64,000 nt of DNA, taken from contig SVNC01000001.1 in NCBI GenBank assembly GCA_015067025.1, positions 310,001-374,000 of the forward strand, written 5' to 3'. A program made the position numbers and the translations under genes. Source of the DNA: Oscillospiraceae bacterium. GTDB taxonomy: Bacteria; Bacillota; Clostridia; Oscillospirales; Ruminococcaceae. Position 1 is the first letter of the stretch. Each line of letters begins with the position of its first letter. Shown piece by piece: positions 47,054-55,830 of the stretch. A model generated the notes under the pieces. It had not been told where the DNA came from, ran no database searches, and worked only from the letters and a program-made list of their open reading frames with translations.

Positions 47054-49357
47054 ATGGATAATATGGATTCTATGATTGGTAAACGTCTTGACGGACGCTA
47101 TGAGCTGATGGAACTCATTGGTGCAGGCGGGATGGCAGACATTTACAAAGCAAAGGACATCACAGAAGACAAGGTTGTTGCTGTTAAAATTCTTAAAAAT
47201 GAATTTGCAGGTAGTGAAGATTTCTTACGTAGATTCAGAAATGAGTCTAAGGCTATCGCCCTTCTTTCGCATCCCAATATTGTAAAGATATTTGATGTCG
47301 GATTTAGTGAACAGATACAGTTTATAGTTATGGAATACATAGATGGTATCTCACTTGCAGAATACATAAAGCTGCAGGGTGTTCTTAAATGGAAGGATGC
47401 TGTGTATTTTACAGTTCAGATACTGAGAGCGTTACAGCATGCTCATGACAGAGGTATCGTACACCGTGATATTAAGTCACAGAATGTAATGATGCTCCCT
47501 GATGGAACTATCAAGGTCATGGATTTTGGTATCGCTCGTTTCAACCGCGAGACCGACAAGACTCTTTCCGAAAAGACCATCGGTTCTGTTCATTATATCA
47601 GCCCCGAACAGGCAAGAGGTGAAATGACAGATGAAAAGAGTGATATCTATTCTGTTGGCGTAATGCTTTACGAGATGCTCACAGGTCAGAAGCCTTTTGA
47701 TGGCGATACACCTGTAGCTATCGCTTTACAGCATATGCAGACTCAGCCCAAAATGCTGAGAGAGATTAATTCTTCAATTCCCGAAGGACTTGAGGAGATT
47801 ACAATCAAGGCAATGCAGAAGGAACCCTCACAGCGCTATCAGACTGCCGGCGAGATGATAAACGATATAGAAGAATTCAAAAAGGATCCCAGTATCGTAT
47901 TTGAATACAAGTATTTCTCAACAGATGGCACAACAAAATACTTTGACAAGGTGACAGATAAAGCTGAAACAGCTGCAGTTACTGCAGGAACTACAGAGAT
48001 AGATGACGATGATCTGTATGAGGATGAGGACGATGATGAGATTGAGGAAAGACGTTCTCCTCTTTTACCTATTCTTTTTGCGGTAGCTTCTGTATTTGTT
48101 ATTATGACAGCATGGCTTATCTTCAAAATTGTAACAAGCAATATTCCCACAGATAGCGGTAATGTTGATGAAGTTACAATGCCAAATCTTATTGGTAAGA
48201 CGTATGAACAGGTACAGACAGAGTATCCTTGGATGATTCTTGAAGTTGAAAGAGAATACTCTACTGAATTTGAAGAATTTAAAGTAATGGATCAGCAGAT
48301 GCCTGCCGGTCGTGTTATCAAGAAAACATCAACCATTACAATTACCATTAGTAACGGGCCTAAGGAAATTGAGATTGAAGAGCTTACAAACCTCAACGCT
48401 GAAGATGCTAAACGAAAGCTTGAAAAGGCGGGACTTAAAGTCAAGATAGTAAAGGCTGAAAGTGAAGATGTTCCTGAAGGCTATGTTATAAAGACTGATC
48501 CCGGTGCTACATCCAAGGTTGATCAGGGAACTGAAGTCAAGGTGTATGTAAGTCTTGGCAAGGGTGAAAAGGTAGTTAATGTTCCTAACTTCGTTGGTAA
48601 AACATTAGAAGAGGCTCAGACTCTTGCAGATGAAAAGAAGCTTATCCTCACAGTTATCTACGGCTCAAGCAACGAGTACGAAAAGGGTCAGATCATAAAA
48701 CAGAGCGTGGATGAAAACTCCATGGTTAATCAGGAAACTGAGATTGAAGTTACAGTATGCGATGGTAAGGCTGTTATTAATCAGGCAACTATCGAGATCG
48801 AGCTTCCCGCGAATGCCGCAAACTCCGGAACATTCCTTTTTGAATACTTCAAAGATGGGGTGAAGTTTGATCAAGAAGAACGTGATATGTCTATAAATGC
48901 CGGCGACACAATTTCTTTTGATGTCAAAGGTTCTGAAAAGACGAAATATGTTGTAAAGATTACAAACGTAAAGGACGAAACCTTAAGCGGTAAGCTTTTA
49001 GAAGTAGAAGTTGACTTTACTAAGGAAGAGCCTGAACAGGATGTGCTTTCATATAACGCAAAGCTCTTTAATGAACTTGTTTACGTAGCGCCTGAAACAA
49101 CTCCTCCACCACCCGATACAACGACAACTCCTCCTGCAACAGAGACAGATCCGCCTGTATCTGAGACAGATCCTCCTGTATCCGAGACAGATCCTCCTGT
49201 ATCCGAGACAGATCCCCCTGTATCCGAGACAGATCCTCCTGTATCTGAGACAGATCCTCCTGTGTCTGAAACAGAACCTCCTGTAACAGATACTCCCGAA
49301 ACACCTGCACCTGAGACTCCTGCTCCCGAACAGACAGAAGCTCCCGCTGCTGAATAA
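47054..49357 (+). CDS. prkC: PASTA-domain serine/threonine protein kinase
   Basis: A receptor kinase of about 767 residues. The kinase domain (about 12-275) shows GAGGMADIYKAKD, the VAVKIL Lys, HRDIKSQNVM, DFGIAR and the SVHYISPEQARGE activation loop. An acidic linker leads to one transmembrane helix (about 335-360). Three PASTA domains (about 370-580), which usually bind muropeptides, lie outside. A beta domain and a tail of about six PPVSETD repeats rich in Pro, Thr and Glu end the protein. The start is ambiguous: GTG at 47045, ATG at 47054 or 47063 are all in frame after AAGGAG. It pairs with the phosphatase gene upstream. Confidence 0.94.
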   Translation: MDNMDSMIGKRLDGRYELMELIGAGGMADIYKAKDITEDKVVAVKILKNEFAGSEDFLRRFRNESKAIALLSHPNIVKIFDVGFSEQIQFIVMEYIDGISLAEYIKLQGVLKWKDAVYFTVQILRALQHAHDRGIVHRDIKSQNVMMLPDGTIKVMDFGIARFNRETDKTLSEKTIGSVHYISPEQARGEMTDEKSDIYSVGVMLYEMLTGQKPFDGDTPVAIALQHMQTQPKMLREINSSIPEGLEEITIKAMQKEPSQRYQTAGEMINDIEEFKKDPSIVFEYKYFSTDGTTKYFDKVTDKAETAAVTAGTTEIDDDDLYEDEDDDEIEERRSPLLPILFAVASVFVIMTAWLIFKIVTSNIPTDSGNVDEVTMPNLIGKTYEQVQTEYPWMILEVEREYSTEFEEFKVMDQQMPAGRVIKKTSTITITISNGPKEIEIEELTNLNAEDAKRKLEKAGLKVKIVKAESEDVPEGYVIKTDPGATSKVDQGTEVKVYVSLGKGEKVVNVPNFVGKTLEEAQTLADEKKLILTVIYGSSNEYEKGQIIKQSVDENSMVNQETEIEVTVCDGKAVINQATIEIELPANAANSGTFLFEYFKDGVKFDQEERDMSINAGDTISFDVKGSEKTKYVVKITNVKDETLSGKLLEVEVDFTKEEPEQDVLSYNAKLFNELVYVAPETTPPPPDTTTTPPATETDPPVSETDPPVSETDPPVSETDPPVSETDPPVSETDPPVSETEPPVTDTPETPAPETPAPEQTEAPAAE
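49144..49275 (+). repeat. 21-bp tandem repeat coding for the PPVSETD tail
   Basis: About six copies of a 21-base unit (GATCCTCCTGTATCTGAGACA and close variants) encode successive DPPVSET units in the kinase tail. Copies differ mostly at third codon positions. Such repeats can change number by slippage. Confidence 0.85.
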
Positions 49358-49371
49358 GAGGTACAAAGTCT

Positions 49372-50271
49372 TTGGAAAAGAAATTTTTTGAAGGCGTTAT
49401 AACGAAGGCTGTCGGCGGTAACTATTCTGTAGTTACTTCCGACGGCGTTTTAACTTGTAACGCCAGAGGTATTTTTAGAAAAAATAAGATCTCTCCCAGT
49501 GCAGGAGATAACGTTATTGTTACAATTGAAGAGAATAATATCCCTCTTATAAGTGAGATAAAGGAAAGAAAAAACTATATTATCAGACCGCCCATTGCTA
49601 ATCTTGATATGGCTCTTATAGTTTCTTCAGCGGTTGATCCTGCCCCAAATACACTAATAACCGATAAGCTTGTTTCGATATTTGAAAGTAAAGGCATTGA
49701 ACCTGTAATTATACTGACTAAAACGGATCTGCAGAGTTGTGATGATTTTGCTCAGATATACCTCTCTTGTGGGTTTAAGGTCATATACATGGATAATGTT
49801 ACAGGAGTTGGAATAGATGAAATAAAATCAGTTATAAAGGGTAGGATGTCTGCTCTTATCGGAAATTCAGGGGTAGGAAAATCAAGCCTTATGAATATTC
49901 TCTTTCCTGATCTGAAAACTGATACGGGCGATATAAGTAAAAAGCTTGGCAGAGGCAGACACACCACGAGGCAGGTGGAATTCTATCCTCTTCCTGAAGG
50001 CGGATATATCGCTGATACACCGGGATTTTCTACGGTTGAAGTAAGCAAGTATGGCTTTATACCAAAGGATGAGATACAGTATTCCTTCAGAGAGTTTGAT
50101 GAATATCTGAATAAATGCCAGTTCAGAGATTGCGTGCATCTTAAGGAAAAAGGATGTCTTATTACAGAAGCTGTACAAGATGGTAAAATACAAAGCTCAA
50201 GATACGAAAGCTATAAGCGTATGTATGAGGAAGCCGATAAGCTTAATGAATGGGAATTTAAAAACAAATGA
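49372..50271 (+). CDS. rsgA: Ribosome small-subunit-dependent GTPase A
   Basis: A 299-residue circularly permuted GTPase that assists 30S maturation. An OB domain (about 1-70) precedes the GTPase domain, in which TKTD (G4) comes before the P-loop GNSGVGKSSL near residue 164, then DTPGFS (G3). The C-terminal zinc-binding part has CQFRDCVHLKEKGC. The start codon is TTG, with AGAGGT eight bases upstream. It follows prkC by 14 bases in the standard Bacillota order. The rpe gene often found next is missing; thiN follows directly. Confidence 0.94.
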   Translation: MEKKFFEGVITKAVGGNYSVVTSDGVLTCNARGIFRKNKISPSAGDNVIVTIEENNIPLISEIKERKNYIIRPPIANLDMALIVSSAVDPAPNTLITDKLVSIFESKGIEPVIILTKTDLQSCDDFAQIYLSCGFKVIYMDNVTGVGIDEIKSVIKGRMSALIGNSGVGKSSLMNILFPDLKTDTGDISKKLGRGRHTTRQVEFYPLPEGGYIADTPGFSTVEVSKYGFIPKDEIQYSFREFDEYLNKCQFRDCVHLKEKGCLITEAVQDGKIQSSRYESYKRMYEEADKLNEWEFKNK

Positions 50272-50287
50272 TGAAAGGGTAATCGCT

Positions 50288-50899
50288 ATGGAAAAATGTT
50301 ATATAATATGCGGAGGCCCTGAAACCTTTGATAGCGTCAGAATAGAAGAAGATTCATACGTTATTTGTGCTGATAGTGGATATGATAAAGCTATATCCGC
50401 CGGCATTACTCCGGAGCTTGTTATCGGAGACTTCGATAGTATAAAATCCGTCCCTGAGGGTGTAAAAACGATAAAAGCACCTGTTCATAAGGATGATACT
50501 GATACCATGCTCGCTATAAGGACCGCTATATCTGAAGGATATAAAGATATCACCCTTGTTTCTGCTTTTTCAGGGAGAATGGATCATAGTATAGCTAATC
50601 TATCTGCTTTATGTTTTATGTCGGAGCAGGGAATAAAAGGAAGAATAATCGGAGATAGTTGCAACGCATACTATCTTGATGAAACGAGTATTATGCTGAC
50701 ACCTGATAAAAACAGATACCTTTCGGTCTTTTCAAGCACCGAAACGGCTACAGTCACTATAAAAGGTGCCGAGTACGAAGTAGAAAACTTTGAGATGAAA
50801 AAATCCTTCCCAATCGGTGTCAGCAATGAATTTACAAACGAAAACTGCGTTGTAACCGTTCACAGTGGTGCAGTTTATGTATTGACGGTAAAAAAATAA
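50288..50899 (+). CDS. thiN: Thiamine pyrophosphokinase
   Basis: A 203-residue enzyme that converts thiamine to thiamine pyrophosphate. Conserved pieces are YVICADSGYDKAI, VIGDFDSIKSV, HKDDTDTMLAI and SAFSGRMDHSIANLSAL, which together form the ATP- and thiamine-binding site. The ATG at 50288 follows GAAAGGGTAA; a long in-frame extension upstream would overlap rsgA. It is the last of the large genes in this operon; a 50-residue membrane protein and spoVM follow. Confidence 0.93.
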   Translation: MEKCYIICGGPETFDSVRIEEDSYVICADSGYDKAISAGITPELVIGDFDSIKSVPEGVKTIKAPVHKDDTDTMLAIRTAISEGYKDITLVSAFSGRMDHSIANLSALCFMSEQGIKGRIIGDSCNAYYLDETSIMLTPDKNRYLSVFSSTETATVTIKGAEYEVENFEMKKSFPIGVSNEFTNENCVVTVHSGAVYVLTVKK

Positions 50900-50962
50900 A
50901 GTAACAAAAAATCTCCTTTATGAATAAAGTGTAATAACTTTAGGCAGCAAGGAGGTTTTATC

Positions 50963-51115
50963 ATGAGACGGCGTAATAATTGCAGTAAATTACCTGCCGT
51001 TATTCTTGCGGTAGCAGGCGGGCTTATCTGTATCACTTATTTTTCTGCAGAGGTACTTCTGGTATTATTTGCCGTGCTGCTTATTGCTATAGGAATATGG
51101 TTACTTATATGTTAG
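50963..51115 (+). CDS. 50-residue membrane protein between thiN and spoVM
   Basis: A very small gene with an excellent AAGGAGG site seven bases before its ATG. The product begins MRRRNNCSKLP and is followed by two hydrophobic stretches (about residues 11-28 and 30-49) ending in Cys, so it should sit in the membrane with a basic N-terminus inside. I do not recognise a named family. Its place directly between thiN and spoVM suggests a link to sporulation, but this is inferred from location only. Confidence 0.8.
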   Translation: MRRRNNCSKLPAVILAVAGGLICITYFSAEVLLVLFAVLLIAIGIWLLIC

Positions 51116-51134
51116 GGAAGTGAGGTTACATACT

Positions 51135-51218
51135 ATGAAAATCGTTGTTTATAAGACACCGAAGTTATTGGCAGGATTTTTAAGACTATTTTTCCACATC
51201 AAAAAAAGTGAAGCGTAA
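51135..51218 (+). CDS. spoVM: Stage V sporulation protein M (27 residues)
   Basis: A 27-residue amphipathic peptide beginning MKIVVYKTPKLLAGFLRL, the pattern of SpoVM (M-K-x5-PK-x-L-x-G-x-x-R). In Bacillus, SpoVM recognises the convex forespore membrane and anchors the coat protein SpoIVA. A GTGAGG site lies eight bases before the ATG. Gene order thiN then spoVM is the same as in Bacillus, which strengthens the call. Such a short gene is easily missed. Length matches the family (26 residues in B. subtilis). Confidence 0.88.
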   Translation: MKIVVYKTPKLLAGFLRLFFHIKKSEA

Positions 51219-51224
51219 AAGTAA

Positions 51225-51249
51225 AAGGCTATGCGTTGAGCATAGCCTT
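51225..51249. terminator. Terminator between spoVM and the P-loop gene
   Basis: A 10-bp perfect stem AAGGCTATGC/GCATAGCCTT with a five-base loop. On the minus strand it runs into TTTTACTTTTAC, so it mainly ends the P-loop gene transcript. Confidence 0.75.
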
Positions 51250-51254
51250 GAGTA

Positions 51255-51773
51255 TTAAATTATCATAGATATGTCAATGTTGTAGGAATCGTTTATAAGG
51301 ATATATTTATTGCCGTTTTCTTTACACCCTTTAAGATAATATTTGTTATCTTTTATAAGATTTTCAATTTCAACGTCGTCGTGTAATCGGCTTTCAATAT
51401 CGTTTTCATGTGCTTTGATATCTGAAAAATGATTTCTGATATATTCTTCACTCAAAACAAGGCAGGTATAACTGATGTTTTTGGCATACTCCTTTGTAAA
51501 GGATTTTTCCCAGTCGAAAGGAATATAACAACCTTCTACAATTAAGTTCTGGTTATTTTCGATTGCAGTTTTTATCATTTCACTTACAATAGGCCAAAGG
51601 TAGTCTGTGAGAGATTTGTCATCGCTGCAAGGAGTAAGAGATGTATTCCCGCTTCTGATAAGTCCCATTTTAAGATGATCAATCGAAAGGTAAGGAAAGT
51701 AATATTTTTCAAGTAGTTTCTGAGCAAGCAGCGTTTTTCCTGTATGGCTTGCACCTGATATCAGAATTATCAT
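51255..51773 (-). CDS. P-loop NTPase, adenylate-kinase/shikimate-kinase-like
   Basis: A 172-residue protein with an N-terminal Walker A of the type GASHTGKT and a following LLAQKLLEKYYFPYLSIDHLK, as in small nucleoside or sugar kinases. A second conserved region is LIVEGCYIPFDWEKSF, where an acidic residue may serve catalysis. The substrate is unknown; antibiotic or nucleotide kinases are possible. AAGGAGAAG precedes the ATG. It lies 37 bases downstream of the beta-propeller-like gene, with which it is probably co-transcribed. Confidence 0.78.
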   Translation of the reverse strand: MIILISGASHTGKTLLAQKLLEKYYFPYLSIDHLKMGLIRSGNTSLTPCSDDKSLTDYLWPIVSEMIKTAIENNQNLIVEGCYIPFDWEKSFTKEYAKNISYTCLVLSEEYIRNHFSDIKAHENDIESRLHDDVEIENLIKDNKYYLKGCKENGNKYILINDSYNIDISMII

Positions 51774-51810
51774 TTTGCTTCTCCTTAAATCATATTTTTA
51801 CCGAAATTGT

Positions 51811-52521
51811 TTATTTGTTATTGATAGAAGTCCATAATTTTGCGAGTGAATGTCCTTGTTCTTGTATTTTATCTATGTCATATTTAAAATACTTAAAATA
51901 AGACCATTCTTTTGCCTTTTCGGTAAATCCATCCATTTCAAGCAGCTTATAAGCCTGGTAGAACATATGCTCTGATTGTGATATATAGCGAAGCTCCTCT
52001 ATCTCTTCATCAATAAGTTGTCCTACAAAAAACTTTGCTGCAACACCTGTTTTTTCATCTCTGAAATATCCAAGCAGGAATATTTGTCCGCTTTTTTCTT
52101 CTCGTTCTATTGCGGTGAGAACCATCAGATGGTTGTCAGCAAATAACATTTTCTTTAGTTCAAAGGATTCTGTATTATATATGGAAAGAGCTGTTTTACA
52201 CGAATCGCCATGATGTTCAATGTTATAAAAAAGCTTGCCATCAGCAGAAAAAACGGAATTTTCATCTTGACAACCATCTACCTTTGAAAAACGGAATTTT
52301 TTAATAAGTGACATTGTTTCAAGGGAGTAAATAGCAAGTTTACCGTCTGTAGATTTTATTGTCAGAATATCACCGTCCGGTGAAATTAAAGATGAATAAG
52401 CATAATTGATATCTTTGAATTTAGCAAGCTCTTTATTATTTTTATCGTATATGTAAACAGTACTTCCGGTGCAGCCTATATTGAATTTATCGTTTCCTGT
52501 GAAACTCCAGAAATTTTTCAT
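51811..52521 (-). CDS. WD40/propeller-like cytoplasmic protein of unknown function
   Basis: A 236-residue protein without signal peptide. Repeats such as VYIYDKNNKELAKFKDI, SSLISPDGDILTIKSTDGKLAIYSLETMSLI and SVFSADGKLFYNI look like blades of a WD40/YVTN-type propeller. The last 70 residues are helical and charged. I do not recognise a specific family. The ATG at 52521 has AAAGAGG at good distance; a GTG nine bases upstream lies inside that site. It is probably co-transcribed with the P-loop gene. Confidence 0.7.
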   Translation of the reverse strand: MKNFWSFTGNDKFNIGCTGSTVYIYDKNNKELAKFKDINYAYSSLISPDGDILTIKSTDGKLAIYSLETMSLIKKFRFSKVDGCQDENSVFSADGKLFYNIEHHGDSCKTALSIYNTESFELKKMLFADNHLMVLTAIEREEKSGQIFLLGYFRDEKTGVAAKFFVGQLIDEEIEELRYISQSEHMFYQAYKLLEMDGFTEKAKEWSYFKYFKYDIDKIQEQGHSLAKLWTSINNK

Positions 52522-52671
52522 ATATAACACCTCTTTACTAAATTATAACAAATAAGAAAAAACGATGCAACTATTTTTTGAGAAAACGTAATATTTGTAT
52601 CATTTATGCATATAATAAAATTGAAAGCGGTAATTAAGTTTTAAATAATTTAAAATAATTTTAAAAAACAC

Positions 52672-52700
52672 TTGACAAACTGTTTTCTATGTGGTATAAT
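52672..52700 (+). promoter_or_regulatory. Consensus promoter of the initiator tRNA gene
   Basis: TTGACA at 52672-52677 and TATAAT at 52695-52700 with a 17-bp spacer, an exact consensus about 32 bp upstream of the tRNA. Confidence 0.85.
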
Positions 52701-52731
52701 AGACAAGCACTCAAGAGAGAGGCACATATAT

Positions 52732-52806
<75 letters not shown>

Positions 52807-52810
52807 TTTT

Positions 52811-52839
52811 AAACCCAGGTCATGAGACTTGGGTTTTTA
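52811..52839 (+). terminator. Intrinsic terminator of the tRNA gene
   Basis: An 11-bp stem with one G-U pair (52811-52821 with 52826-52836) around an ATGA loop, followed by T residues. Confidence 0.85.
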
Positions 52840-52900
52840 TTGTTTTTTTTACTCAGTTCTGTTATAATATACGTATAATCAATACATCAAGGAGCGTCCA

Positions 52901-53584
52901 ATGAGAATAATATTTGTCCGTCACGGTCATCCGGATTATGTAAATGACTGTCTTACAGAGCTTGGTCACAGTCAGGCAGAAAAAGCGTCACACCGACTAA
53001 AAAATGAAGGAATAACAGAAATTTTTTCTTCCTCTATGGGCAGAGCCTGTGAAACTGCTGAACATACTGCGGAAAAATTTGGACTAAAAGTACAGAAACT
53101 TGATTTTATCCGTGAAATAAAATGGGGTAGCGAAAATGGGGAAGAAGTATATAAGGATGGTCATCCCTGGGATACGTCTATATATGCAATAAAGAATGGC
53201 TTTGATCTTATGGATGAAGGCTGGACAAAGGCTGAAATGTTTTCGGAAAATAAGGTGTTTTCTGAAGTAGAGCGTGTCGGAAATCAGACTGATGAATGGT
53301 TATTAAAGCTTGGTTACAAAAGAGAGGGAAAGAGTTATCGTGTAATCGGTGATAATACAGACCGAACCATTGCTTTATTCAGTCACGGCGGAGCATCCTC
53401 TGCTTTGTTATCACATATGCTCAATATCCCATTCTTTTACATATGTGGTACTTTGTGTCCTGATTTTACAGCAATAACAGTATTAAGATTGTCTGACGAA
53501 AAGGGCGAGCTCACAGTACCTCTTATTGAAATTGCCAATGATTCAAGGCATATAGAGGGTGAAAAAGTTACTTTCGATATGTAA
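52901..53584 (+). CDS. Histidine phosphatase family protein
   Basis: A 227-residue phosphoglycerate-mutase-fold protein. The catalytic motif is FVRHGHPDY near residue 7, the second arginine is in SSMGRACETAEHTAE near residue 45, and the second catalytic His is in ALFSHGGASSAL near residue 155. The substrate is not evident; many members act on small phosphorylated metabolites. AAGGAGCGTCC precedes the ATG. It follows the tRNA terminator by about 60 bases and appears monocistronic. Confidence 0.9.
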   Translation: MRIIFVRHGHPDYVNDCLTELGHSQAEKASHRLKNEGITEIFSSSMGRACETAEHTAEKFGLKVQKLDFIREIKWGSENGEEVYKDGHPWDTSIYAIKNGFDLMDEGWTKAEMFSENKVFSEVERVGNQTDEWLLKLGYKREGKSYRVIGDNTDRTIALFSHGGASSALLSHMLNIPFFYICGTLCPDFTAITVLRLSDEKGELTVPLIEIANDSRHIEGEKVTFDM

Positions 53585-53618
53585 TTTGCACAAAAATATT
53601 GAAATGAACCCTGAAATC

Positions 53619-53647
53619 TTGACAAAATAAGCAAAATACAGTATAAT
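53619..53647 (+). promoter_or_regulatory. Perfect-consensus SigA promoter of the chemoreceptor gene
   Basis: TTGACA at 53619-53624 and TATAAT at 53642-53647 are separated by 17 bp. Confidence 0.85.
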
Positions 53648-53704
53648 TTAATATATAATTATTATCAGAATTCGATAGGATTCAAGAAGGAAAAGGTGTA
53701 ATTT

Positions 53705-55033
53705 ATGGAAAATAAGTTAAAGACGACTCTTAAGAAAAGAATGCTAAGACTTGGCATACTTGTCGGAGGTTTAATGGGATTTGTAATCTTTATGATTGCT
53801 ATGGGAGTTTTCTCACTCTTATCCAACGGACTTATAGCAAAAATCTCTGAGGTTGTAGCGAATACAGCCGTCGTTGATGAGCTTGTTGCGGATATAGGAA
53901 CGATGAAAATTACCATGACAATCTCTATTTTGGCTGTTTTTATAGTTTTGCTGATTGCAACAATAATTATTACAATAGGTGTTGCAAAAAAGATTTCAAA
54001 TTCTATCATTCCTACAACTGAAAGATTACATAAGCTTGCAGAAGGTGATGTATACACAGGTTTTACAAAGAATGATCGTGGTGATGAAACTGAGGATCTC
54101 TCAGATTCAATGGCAAAAACGGTTGAACAACTTAAAGGCTGCCTTGGGGCTATTAAGACTGCTACAGGAAAATACGCAGATGGAGATTTCACTTATGTGT
54201 GTGATTTCGAATTCAAAGGCGATTTTGTAGAAGTCGGTGAAAGTCTTGAGGTTCTCCGTGAAAAGATGCAAAAAACCGTCGAGCTTATCAAGTCAACCTC
54301 TGAAACGGTTTTACAGAACGCTCACAACCTGAATGACGGTGCAAATCTTCTTGCTGATAATGCAACAAATGAAGCTGCAACACTTCAGCAGATAAATGCA
54401 ACTATGGAATCTGTAAAGTCAGATATAATCACAACTACAAATAATGTAAAGAACGCATCTGATGACTCTCAGAATGTTGTAAACAGCGCGACAGAAGGCG
54501 TTCAGAGTATGAACGACGTTATGAAGACTATGGAAGAGATTATTGAACATTCCCAGTCTATCTCATCTGTTACCGAAACTATTGAAAGTATTGCGTCACA
54601 AACAAAACTTCTTTCGCTTAACGCTGCTATTGAGGCAGCTCATGTTGGTGAAGCAGGTAAGGGATTTGCGGTTGTTGCCGATGAAATCAGAACACTTGCT
54701 GAAAAGAGCGGTCTTGCAGTTCAGGAAACAAAGGAAAAGATTGATGCAAGCACAGAAGCCATTGCTCTCGGTATGGAAGCGGCTAAGGTTGCCAATGAAA
54801 AGCTTGCAATGATCATGGATGGAATAAACGGTGTTAATAAGATACTCAAATCCATCACAGCGGCTACCGAAAAGGAAGAGCTTGCAATCAAGCAGGTAGC
54901 AAATGCACTTGAAGATATAACAAAGCTTGTACAAAATAACTCTGCAACAGCAGAAGAAACTGCTGCAAGCAGTGCAGAACTTAAGGGTAGATCAGACGAA
55001 ATGTCGGGTATTGTAGATACCTTCAAGGTTTAA
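53705..55033 (+). CDS. Methyl-accepting chemotaxis protein with very short sensor
   Basis: A 442-residue receptor. Two transmembrane helices (about 15-38 and 62-88) enclose only about 25 outer residues, so no usual ligand domain is present. A HAMP domain (about 88-140) and a second HAMP-like segment lead to the signalling domain. The conserved tip reads [22 protein letters not shown] followed by [13 protein letters not shown]. It probably senses something in or near the membrane, or signals together with other receptors. GAAGGAAAAGG lies ahead of the ATG. A terminator follows. Confidence 0.92.
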   Translation: MENKLKTTLKKRMLRLGILVGGLMGFVIFMIAMGVFSLLSNGLIAKISEVVANTAVVDELVADIGTMKITMTISILAVFIVLLIATIIITIGVAKKISNSIIPTTERLHKLAEGDVYTGFTKNDRGDETEDLSDSMAKTVEQLKGCLGAIKTATGKYADGDFTYVCDFEFKGDFVEVGESLEVLREKMQKTVELIKSTSETVLQNAHNLNDGANLLADNATNEAATLQQINATMESVKSDIITTTNNVKNASDDSQNVVNSATEGVQSMNDVMKTMEEIIEHSQSISSVTETIESIASQTKLLSLNAAIEAAHVGEAGKGFAVVADEIRTLAEKSGLAVQETKEKIDASTEAIALGMEAAKVANEKLAMIMDGINGVNKILKSITAATEKEELAIKQVANALEDITKLVQNNSATAEETAASSAELKGRSDEMSGIVDTFKV

Positions 55034-55049
55034 TTAAATACGTTAAAAT

Positions 55050-55090
55050 CAGCCACCGTAAGTAATTGCGGTGGCTGTCCTTTTTTGTTT
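55050..55090 (+). terminator. Intrinsic terminator after the chemoreceptor gene
   Basis: CAGCCACCG/CGGTGGCTG (55050-55058 with 55069-55077) is followed by TCC and six T residues. Confidence 0.85.
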
Positions 55091-55105
55091 GACATGATAA
55101 ACAGA

Positions 55106-55237
55106 TCAGTTGAATAAAAAGATATACGCTAAAGCAAGGATAAGCTTGGTATCTGTGCCGCTTTTCCATAAAATAAAGGCAGCAGCGGTTATTATCAGCA
55201 TATCACTGTCAGAAGCTATTTTAGATATAATATCCAT
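55106..55237 (-). CDS. 43-residue hydrophobic protein, last of a four-gene operon
   Basis: A tiny reading frame that starts MDIISKIASDSDM and has a hydrophobic middle and end (ITAAAFILW, LILALAYIFLFN), so it may be a small membrane protein. It begins 21 bases after the stop of the 185-residue gene, in the same frame. An AAGGA sits rather far upstream (about 17 bases), so the ribosome binding site is weak. I do not recognise it. The product is plausible because of the position and the fully open frame. Confidence 0.5.
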   Translation of the reverse strand: MDIISKIASDSDMLIITAAAFILWKSGTDTKLILALAYIFLFN

Positions 55238-55258
55238 ATTGTTTCGCTTACGATTCCT

Positions 55259-55816
55259 TCATTCGTCGGCATTGTTCGTGTTGTTTTTAGCAAAATTTTC
55301 TTTGTTATGTGTTTCTATGTATTTGTTGAAATCAGGTATCTTTTCAGAAATTTTTTCTAATGTTTTCTCAGCTTCTTTTAATTTTTCTTCTGCTTCTTCT
55401 TCAGTTATAAACACATTTGCGAATATTTCTTCCGCCGATTTCATTACCTCATCTGACTCTGATTCTTCGATTGAGTTTGGACTGATATCTGATTCATCTG
55501 AATTGGATATAACATTAGTTGTTTCGTTATTTGATGTGATTACATCTGATGCTTCGACGTCTTTGGAATCATTTATGACATCTTCTATATCTGTTTCCTT
55601 TACAGTAATTTCTGCAATCGTATTTACTTCTTTAATAGTTTCTTTTGTTTTCTCGGACTGGGGTTCATTTACAGGAAAATTTATAATCATAGGTTCAGAT
55701 ATCGTAATATCCGTTTGCAATTTTGCTTTTTTGGACATTTCTATAGCCGCCTTTATATATTCTTCCTGCTTCTTCTTAATGTCTTCCTTTGTCATATTAG
55801 ACGTATTCCACTGCAT
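55259..55816 (-). CDS. Acidic coiled-coil-like protein of unknown function
   Basis: A 185-residue protein with no signal peptide or membrane helix. The N-terminal third starts MQWNTSNMTKEDIKKKQEEY. The middle is a low-complexity stretch rich in Asp, Glu, Ser, Asn and Thr (VEASDVITSNNETTNVISNS). The last 60 residues are predicted helical (VFITEEEAEEKLKEAEKTLE). I do not recognise a family. AAAGGAG precedes the ATG. It sits third in a compact operon. Confidence 0.72.
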   Translation of the reverse strand: MQWNTSNMTKEDIKKKQEEYIKAAIEMSKKAKLQTDITISEPMIINFPVNEPQSEKTKETIKEVNTIAEITVKETDIEDVINDSKDVEASDVITSNNETTNVISNSDESDISPNSIEESESDEVMKSAEEIFANVFITEEEAEEKLKEAEKTLEKISEKIPDFNKYIETHNKENFAKNNTNNADE

Positions 55817-55830
55817 AAATTATACTCCTT

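Noticed and set aside
49049-49366. Minus-strand frame of repeated Arg/Cys/Tyr units
   Set aside because: It is the reverse reading of the PPVSETD repeat in the kinase gene.
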